Made by a program: the position numbers and the translations under genes | The notes under the pieces: generated by a model | What the model saw: only the letters and a program-made list of their open reading frames with translations | The model's database searches: none | What the model was told of the DNA's origin: nothing | Origin: Limisphaerales bacterium | GTDB taxonomy: Bacteria > Verrucomicrobiota > Verrucomicrobiia > Limisphaerales > UBA11358 | DNA length: 5,953 bases | Assembly: GCA_027451565.1 (NCBI GenBank) | Contig: DAIDJC010000200.1 | Location: forward strand, 1-5,953 | Direction: 5' to 3' | In this document: positions 1 to 4,236 of the stretch, piece by piece | Layout of the letters: each line of letters begins with the position of its first letter | Position numbering within the stretch: the first letter of the stretch is position 1

Positions 1-665
1 CCCCCATCCGACCTGGATTTACGTATTATCTCGGATTCAGGGCCGTTAATGATTCAACCTTTTCCATCAGTGCCAATACCAACGGCGGCTATATCAATTA
101 CACCAACACCATTCCTTTTTATGGCGGCTACTTCTCGAACACCATCCCTGGCGGAGGTTTGTTGAAATTCCGCGTGGATGTTCCAGACAATGCGGACCGG
201 TGGCTCAGTTATTCCACCAATTCAAGCGCCGTTTGGTTGTATCTGGACCAGGGCAGCGCCCCGACCATGACCACGGCTGATGATTGGTACGCCGTTAATT
301 ATGGCGACACCGTCTTGAACGAATATCTGCAAACTCCCGGATATTGGCCCTGGCAGGCTGGCTATTCCTACTTTTTGGCCGTGACCAACTCCTCCACTTT
401 ACCCCAATCCTTCATCTTTGTGATGAATGGTGAGGGACCCGGGTCAGGGCCTTTCGGGTTTTCAGGGGTGGCCCATCAACCCAATGGAAATATTTTGCTC
501 ACCATGAGCCTCGTTCCCGGCCAAAATTACGTGCTGCAAAGCTCCACCAACCTTGTCAATTGGACTTCCTTGGGAAGTTATTCTCCGGCTGTCCTGGTCA
601 CCAACGTCCTTTCAATCAATCCCACCGGCGTTGCAGACCAGTTTTTCCGCCTGATGCAGCAGTGA
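1..665 (+). CDS. Secreted beta-rich protein with PPC-like domains, C-terminal part only
   Basis: The frame is open from the left edge (first full codon at 3) to TGA at 663-665, giving 220 residues; the true start lies outside the window. The TTG at 159 is internal: conserved-looking sequence continues upstream of it. Residues ~1-30 end one beta-sandwich ('PGFTYYLGFRAVNDSTFSI'). Residues ~50-143 form a second unit resembling a bacterial pre-peptidase C-terminal (PPC) domain: a 'LLKFRVDVPDNA' strand, a 'WLYLDQGSAPT' strand, and a closing 'QAGYSYFLAV' strand that matches the end of the first unit. Residues ~155-220 form a terminal module with 'NYVLQSSTNLVNWTSLG' and a final 'QFFRLMQQ', which I recognise from many exported verrucomicrobial proteins. 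Asn, Thr, Ser, Tyr and Gly are abundant and Cys and Lys scarce, which fits an extracellular protein. PPC domains often flank secreted peptidases or adhesins, but the catalytic part is not visible, so function is unknown. It converges on the opp operon. The coding call is firm, the domain names moderate. Confidence 0.85.
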   Translation, partial: PIRPGFTYYLGFRAVNDSTFSISANTNGGYINYTNTIPFYGGYFSNTIPGGGLLKFRVDVPDNADRWLSYSTNSSAVWLYLDQGSAPTMTTADDWYAVNYGDTVLNEYLQTPGYWPWQAGYSYFLAVTNSSTLPQSFIFVMNGEGPGSGPFGFSGVAHQPNGNILLTMSLVPGQNYVLQSSTNLVNWTSLGSYSPAVLVTNVLSINPTGVADQFFRLMQQ

Positions 666-1112
666 TTGGTTTTCCCGGGCAACTTGGCCTGAATGAGCCA
701 TCGCGAAGCGGATGAGCATTGTGAGACGGGAGCGTTTAGGGCGGGACCGTGTGAACCGGTCGGGTCGGCGCGTCGGCAATCTCTCGCCCCAAAAATCATG
801 CTGTCTCGATGGAAAGAGGCTCCCAATTTTGGCGCTGTGGGTGGTGGCGGGTTCTTGGCAGAGATAACCAATTGAATTTGTTTTATGCGCCTGAAGCCGG
901 CAATCATCATCAGCTCTTCAAACAGTTCAATAACCATCTCCACACGCTGTCTCTGTGTCCCATCCATAAAAAGGGTTGCGGGCGCGGAGCGGGCGCACTG
1001 GGATAACTAACGATCTGGCTCTTCGGTCTCCAACCCAGAGGGGCGTCGCATTTAAACGCTGCGCTTCTGCAAATATCCCCAGGCTGCGACGCTTCCGATG
1101 CTTCCATGCGGA
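666..1112. other. 447-bp gap between convergent genes, no convincing gene
   Basis: This stretch separates the 3' ends of the secreted-protein gene (+) and oppD (-). Short reading frames exist on both strands, but they are rich in Arg, Pro, Cys and Ser, overlap one another, and none has a ribosome binding site or recognisable domain. Visible structure: a small inverted repeat GACCG/CGGTC at 745-749 and 757-761 with a 7-base loop; an 8-bp direct repeat GCGGGCGC at 978-985 and 989-996; and a larger inverted repeat at 1043-1092, listed separately. No hairpin followed by a T-run is evident for either flanking gene. No tRNA or transposase remnant was recognised. It may hold transcription ends or a dispersed intergenic repeat, which cannot be decided from one copy. 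Confidence 0.6.
1043..1092. repeat. Perfect 8-bp inverted repeat downstream of oppD
   Basis: GCGTCGCA at 1043-1050 is the exact reverse complement of TGCGACGC at 1085-1092, with 34 bases between the arms. The repeat begins 20 bases past the oppD stop. The left arm could instead fold with the nearer 1057-1064 segment across the palindrome TTTAAA (1051-1056) as an imperfect hairpin, so two structures may compete. No T-run follows in the oppD direction, so it is not a standard intrinsic terminator. It could be a 3'-end stabilising hairpin, a factor-dependent termination region or chance. Confidence 0.35.
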
Positions 1113-2072
1113 TTATGTTTGCCAGAAGGGGCAGCGCACCCAGTGGCCCGGCTCAACTTCCAGCAGCGAGGGCGGGTGGGATGAGCATTCGGGTCGGGCG
1201 ATGGGGCAGCGCGGGCTGAAGCGGCAACCCGTCGGAAATTGCCCGATGCGCGGCACGTTGCCAGGTATGGTGGGCAAACGAGTGGCCGTGGAGCGCAGCT
1301 TGGGCACTGAATTCATCAAGGCCCGTGTGTAGGGATGAAGCGGACGCGCCAATAGGTCCGTGGTGGCCGCTAATTCCACCACCTGCCCGCCGTACATCAC
1401 GGCCACCCGGTCCGCGATCTCCCCCACAATCCCCAGGTTATGAGTGATGAGCAGGATGGCCATGCCCAAACGTTGCTTCAGGTCTCGGAGCAAATCCATG
1501 ATTTGCGCCTGGATGGTCACATCCAGGGCTGTGGTGGGCTCATCCGCCACCAGAAGCCGGGGTTCGCTGGCCAGCGCCATCGCGATCATCACCCTCTGCT
1601 GCATGCCGCCGGACATTTCAAAGGGATAGTTGCGCAGCCTCGATTCCGGCGCGGGGATGCCAACCAGCTTCAATAGGCGAATGACCTCGGTGTCGGTCGC
1701 TTTTTCCGGGCGATGCAATTTAAGCGACTCCTTAATCTGGTTGCCCACCCGGAACACCGGATTCAGGGATGCGCCGGGGTCCTGAAAAATGTAACTCACC
1801 GTGCCGCCCCGGATTCGGCGGAGTTCTTCGGGTGACATTTCCAGGGTGTTTCGGCCTTCCAGGAGTATTTGTCCCCCCACATAATGGGCCGGTGGAGACG
1901 GTACCAGTTGAGCGATGGAAAGCGCGGTCACACTTTTGCCGCATCCGCTCTCGCCCACCAGACAGACCGTCTCGCCTTGCTTCAGGGTGAGCGAAACTCC
2001 GTCCAAGGCCCGGGCTGCCTCGCTGCCGCGGCCAAAGTCGAGTTGAAGATCCTTGATTTCCAGAAGGTTCAT
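1113..2072 (-). CDS. oppD: Oligopeptide/dipeptide ABC transporter ATPase (OppD/DppD family)
   Basis: This cytoplasmic ATPase hydrolyses ATP to power peptide import through the OppB-OppC channel. The 319-residue product has all ABC motifs: Walker A GESGCGKS (40-47), Q-loop Gln97 in 'IFQDP', signature 'MSGGMQQR' (153-160), Walker B 'LLVADEP' (173-179), D-loop 'TALD' (181-184) and switch His211. The C-terminal extension typical of Opp/Dpp ATPases follows ('HPYTRAL' at 246-252, then 'LPTIPGNVP'), with four cysteines, C283, C289, C296 and C314, in the arrangement known to hold an iron-sulfur cluster in some OppD/DppD proteins. Length is normal for OppD. The ATG at 2072 ('MNLLEIKDLQ') is chosen because the family starts here; the 48 codons of open frame upstream overlap oppC and encode nothing OppD-like. 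The start lies 10 bp after the oppC TAA, and the intervening TCTCCACTTC has no Shine-Dalgarno sequence, so translation is probably coupled. It is the last gene of the operon; no oppF follows. Confidence 0.95.
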   Translation of the reverse strand: MNLLEIKDLQLDFGRGSEAARALDGVSLTLKQGETVCLVGESGCGKSVTALSIAQLVPSPPAHYVGGQILLEGRNTLEMSPEELRRIRGGTVSYIFQDPGASLNPVFRVGNQIKESLKLHRPEKATDTEVIRLLKLVGIPAPESRLRNYPFEMSGGMQQRVMIAMALASEPRLLVADEPTTALDVTIQAQIMDLLRDLKQRLGMAILLITHNLGIVGEIADRVAVMYGGQVVELAATTDLLARPLHPYTRALMNSVPKLRSTATRLPTIPGNVPRIGQFPTGCRFSPRCPIARPECSSHPPSLLEVEPGHWVRCPFWQT

Positions 2073-2082
2073 GAAGTGGAGA

Positions 2083-3168
2083 TTATAATTTGGTGTCTGC
2101 GGCATCACGCAGGCCATCGCCCAGGAAGTTGAAGGCCAGCACGGTGATGAAAATGGCGGCGCCGGGGGCCAGGAGCCAGGGAAAATCACGGAGGTATTCC
2201 GTGTTTTGCGCCGCATTGAGCATCAAACCCCAGCTTGCGCTGGGTTCCTGGATGCCCACGCCCAGGTAGCTCAAATCCACCTCGCCCAATATGTAATAAG
2301 GCACGCTCAAGGTGGCTGCCACAATGACGTAGGAAAAAGTGTTGGGCAGAACGTGGCGCAGGATGATTTTCAGGTGGGATTGGCCCAGTCCTCGCGCCGC
2401 CAGCACAAAGGGTTGTTCGCACAGTGAAAGGGTCATGCCCCGAATGACCCGGGCCATGCCCGCCCAGCGGATGAAACTATAAATAATGATGATGATGCCG
2501 TAAACCTGCGCGGAACTGATGCCCGCCGGGAATGTGTTGCGCAAGGCGATAACCATGTACAGGGTGGGCACCGACATGATCAACTCGCACCAACGCATTA
2601 TGAATTGGTCCGTTGTCCCGCCGAAATAACCGGAAATGCCGCCCAGCAGCATCCCCAGTGAAAAAGAAATGACAATGCCCACCAGGCCGATGGACAGGGA
2701 TATTTCAGAGCCATACAACAGGCGGGAGAAAATATCCCGGCCAAATTGGTCCGTCCCCAAAAGGTACACGGGGTATTGATCATCGCCTGTGCCAAATAAA
2801 TGAATTTTCAGGGGAATCAAACCCAGGAGCCGGTAAGGAGCCCCGCTTACCAAGAAATGAAGCGGGCAGGTGTCCCCAGAAACCTTTTTGTAGGCAAAAT
2901 CGCCGGAAACAGATTCGTAACGGGGAACGACCAGGCGCAATCCTTTAAACTCCGGCCAGATGGGGGGGTGGAAAAACCGGGCCCGATCCTGCCTCACGGC
3001 GTCGTAGGGGGCAATGAACCCGGCAAGAATGGCAGAAGCGTACAGCACCGCCAGGAGGCAGCCGCCGAACATGGCAATTTTGCGTTTGCGCAGCCGCCGC
3101 CAGAAAAGCTGTCCCGGGGACAGAGGCTGGGCGGAGAGGCTGGCAGTGGATGAATCCGTTGTCTCCAT
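2083..3168 (-). CDS. oppC: Oligopeptide/dipeptide ABC transporter permease (OppC/DppC family)
   Basis: This is the second inner-membrane permease of the importer, pairing with OppB to form the translocation path. The 361-residue product has a basic cytoplasmic N-terminus ('RRLRKRK' at 24-30), a first membrane helix at ~33-53 (OppC_N-type region), a long non-membrane segment at ~55-150, then about five hydrophobic helices (~156-180, 190-210, 221-240, 280-300, 330-350). The cytoplasmic ATPase-contact loop (EAA motif) is at ~256-275, with Gly262 and 'RHVLPN' at 271-276. 'LLGTDQFGRDIFSRLLYG' at ~136-153 is the family hallmark at the start of the transport domain. Enteric OppC is about 300 residues; the extra ~50-60 lie mainly in the segment after helix 1. 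The ATG at 3168 is 3 bp after the oppB TAA (TAACCCATG), strongly suggesting coupled translation; no Shine-Dalgarno sequence is visible. Peptide versus another ligand cannot be read from the permease. Confidence 0.95.
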   Translation of the reverse strand: METTDSSTASLSAQPLSPGQLFWRRLRKRKIAMFGGCLLAVLYASAILAGFIAPYDAVRQDRARFFHPPIWPEFKGLRLVVPRYESVSGDFAYKKVSGDTCPLHFLVSGAPYRLLGLIPLKIHLFGTGDDQYPVYLLGTDQFGRDIFSRLLYGSEISLSIGLVGIVISFSLGMLLGGISGYFGGTTDQFIMRWCELIMSVPTLYMVIALRNTFPAGISSAQVYGIIIIIYSFIRWAGMARVIRGMTLSLCEQPFVLAARGLGQSHLKIILRHVLPNTFSYVIVAATLSVPYYILGEVDLSYLGVGIQEPSASWGLMLNAAQNTEYLRDFPWLLAPGAAIFITVLAFNFLGDGLRDAADTKL

Positions 3169-3171
3169 GGG

Positions 3172-4137
3172 TTATTTGAGTCGGATCCGCGGATCGCTCC
3201 AGGCCAGCAGCAGGTCGGCCACAAAATTTCCGGCCACCAGCAGAATGGTGGCCATCATGACACAATCCACCACCACATAGGAATCCTTTTGGAAGAAGGC
3301 TTCCATGGTGAGGCGGCCTAATCCGGGCCAGGCCATGATGTTTTCCACGATGAAAGCGCCGCTCAGGAGCCCGGCCAGGGAATAGCCGAACATGGTAAGG
3401 AGGGGGTTGATGGCATTGCGGAGTGCGTGTTTGTAAACCACCCAAAATGGAGTCATGCCGCGCGCCCGGGCGGCAACCACGTATTCGGCGCGCAGGGTGT
3501 CGAGGAGGTTGCCTCGCATTTGCCGCATGATGCCGGCGAGGTCTGCGGCAGCCAGCACCACGGCAGGCAGGACAAGGTGCTTGAGATAATCCAGGCATTG
3601 GCCCCACGGACCCATGAGGTCATGCACAGGGCTGGTGGCGCCCCCCACTGGAAACCATCCGGTGGCAGCCGCAAACCACAAGGCCAGAAGCGCCAGCAAA
3701 ATATCGGGAATGGAAAGCCCGGCAAATGCCACCATCGCACACGCATGGTCCACCCATGAGCCCCGGGCCACCGCCGCGCGGATGCCCAATGGAATGGCCA
3801 CCGCCCAAGCCAGGATCAACGCCGCAAACGACAGCAAAAAAGTGTTCCATAACCGGCCCAAAATCAGGGATGTCGCAGGTATTTTATATGCCATGGAATA
3901 CCCCAGGTCCCCCATCGCCGCATTCTTTAACCAGTAAAAATATTGCACATACCAGGGCTGGTCCAAATGGTACTTCGCCTTCAAATGAGCGATGGTTTCA
4001 GGGGAGATTTGGGGGTTCTGGGACAGCGCGGTGAAGTAATCGCCCGGGGAAAGCGACATCAGGAGAAACGTCAGCATGGACACCCCTATCAGAAGGGGAA
4101 TCATATGAAGTAAACGCTTGGCCAAATATTTCAGCAT
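3172..4137 (-). CDS. oppB: Oligopeptide/dipeptide ABC transporter permease (OppB/DppB family)
   Basis: This is the first inner-membrane permease of the importer and first gene of the operon. The 321-residue product starts 'MLKYLAKRLLHMIPLLIGVS', the usual OppB opening with helix 1 at ~9-29, then 'MSLSPGD' at 27-33. The periplasmic segment ~34-95 includes 'YHLDQPWYVQYFYWL' and 'GDLGYS'. Further helices lie at ~97-119, 130-157, 188-205, 245-266 and 286-311. The EAA loop is at ~218-242 (AARARG with Gly227, then KHALRNA). 'VENIMAWPGLGRL' at 264-276 is the family signature near the C-terminus, and the protein ends 'WSDPRIRLK', also typical. The ATG at 4137 fits the family start; the open frame extends 114 codons further, but that part runs antisense through the start of the solute-binding gene and has no membrane-protein character. 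An alternative ATG at 4194 would add 19 residues but lies upstream of the likely transcription start. No Shine-Dalgarno sequence is close to 4137. Confidence 0.95.
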   Translation of the reverse strand: MLKYLAKRLLHMIPLLIGVSMLTFLLMSLSPGDYFTALSQNPQISPETIAHLKAKYHLDQPWYVQYFYWLKNAAMGDLGYSMAYKIPATSLILGRLWNTFLLSFAALILAWAVAIPLGIRAAVARGSWVDHACAMVAFAGLSIPDILLALLALWFAAATGWFPVGGATSPVHDLMGPWGQCLDYLKHLVLPAVVLAAADLAGIMRQMRGNLLDTLRAEYVVAARARGMTPFWVVYKHALRNAINPLLTMFGYSLAGLLSGAFIVENIMAWPGLGRLTMEAFFQKDSYVVVDCVMMATILLVAGNFVADLLLAWSDPRIRLK

Positions 4138-4180
4138 CGCCGCGGCAGGTGCATCCTCGCAAATAACTGTTGGGCACGCG

Positions 4181-4208
4181 ATAAAAAATTCCATTTTAGC
4201 CGTTCCAA
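4181..4208 (-). promoter_or_regulatory. Candidate sigma70-type promoter for oppBCD
   Basis: Read on the minus strand, TTGGAA (4208-4203) matches four of six bases of the -35 consensus and TTTTAT (4186-4181) four of six of the -10 consensus, with a 16-base spacer. Transcription would begin near 4174, giving a leader of about 37 bases before the oppB ATG at 4137. Both boxes are imperfect, so this is the best candidate rather than a certain promoter. Confidence 0.35.
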
Positions 4209-4223
4209 AGCAGCGGTTCTGGA

Positions 4224-4229
4224 TATTAT
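4224..4229 (+). promoter_or_regulatory. Candidate -10 box for oppA, implying a leaderless mRNA
   Basis: TATTAT matches five of six bases of the -10 consensus and ends 7 bases before the oppA ATG at 4237, so transcription would start at or next to the start codon. No good -35 box lies 16-18 bases upstream (the region is CGTTCC-like). The absence of a Shine-Dalgarno sequence fits a leaderless start, but the match may be chance and a promoter further upstream is possible. Confidence 0.25.
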
Positions 4230-4236
4230 TGCGCAC

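Larger units (their letters stand above)
4138..4236. promoter_or_regulatory. Divergent promoter region between oppB and oppA
   Basis: These 99 bp separate the start codons of oppB (-) and the solute-binding gene (+), so they must carry the promoters for both or sit next to them. The centre (~4181-4200) is distinctly AT-rich against its surroundings. Shared control of binding protein and permeases by one regulator binding here is plausible, but no clear operator palindrome is seen and no regulator gene lies in the window. Confidence 0.6.

Noticed and set aside
159..665. Complete 168-residue gene starting at TTG 159
   Set aside because: The same frame is open to the left edge and its upstream translation continues the same kind of beta-rich domain, so 159 is internal to a longer gene.
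693..875. 60-residue plus-strand frame in the gap
   Set aside because: No ribosome binding site, low-complexity composition, no family recognised.
578..967. 129-residue minus-strand frame
   Set aside because: It overlaps the 3' end of the secreted-protein gene, is mostly Arg/Pro/Ser/Cys-rich, and has no ribosome binding site or recognisable domain. Only its first part is noted as a weak finding.
976..1332. 118-residue plus-strand frame
   Set aside because: Its second half is antisense to the conserved OppD C-terminal region, and its composition is Arg/Gly-rich as expected of a shadow frame.
2073..2216. 48-residue N-terminal extension of OppD
   Set aside because: It overlaps the 3' end of oppC in another frame; OppD-family similarity begins exactly at the ATG at 2072.
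2945..3607. 220-residue minus-strand frame across the oppB/oppC junction
   Set aside because: It is a shadow of two well-supported permease genes on the same strand and is rich in Arg, Pro, His and Cys.
4135..4194. Alternative oppB start at ATG 4194
   Set aside because: It would add 19 residues not found in the family, has no ribosome binding site, and lies upstream of the transcription start predicted from the best promoter candidate.
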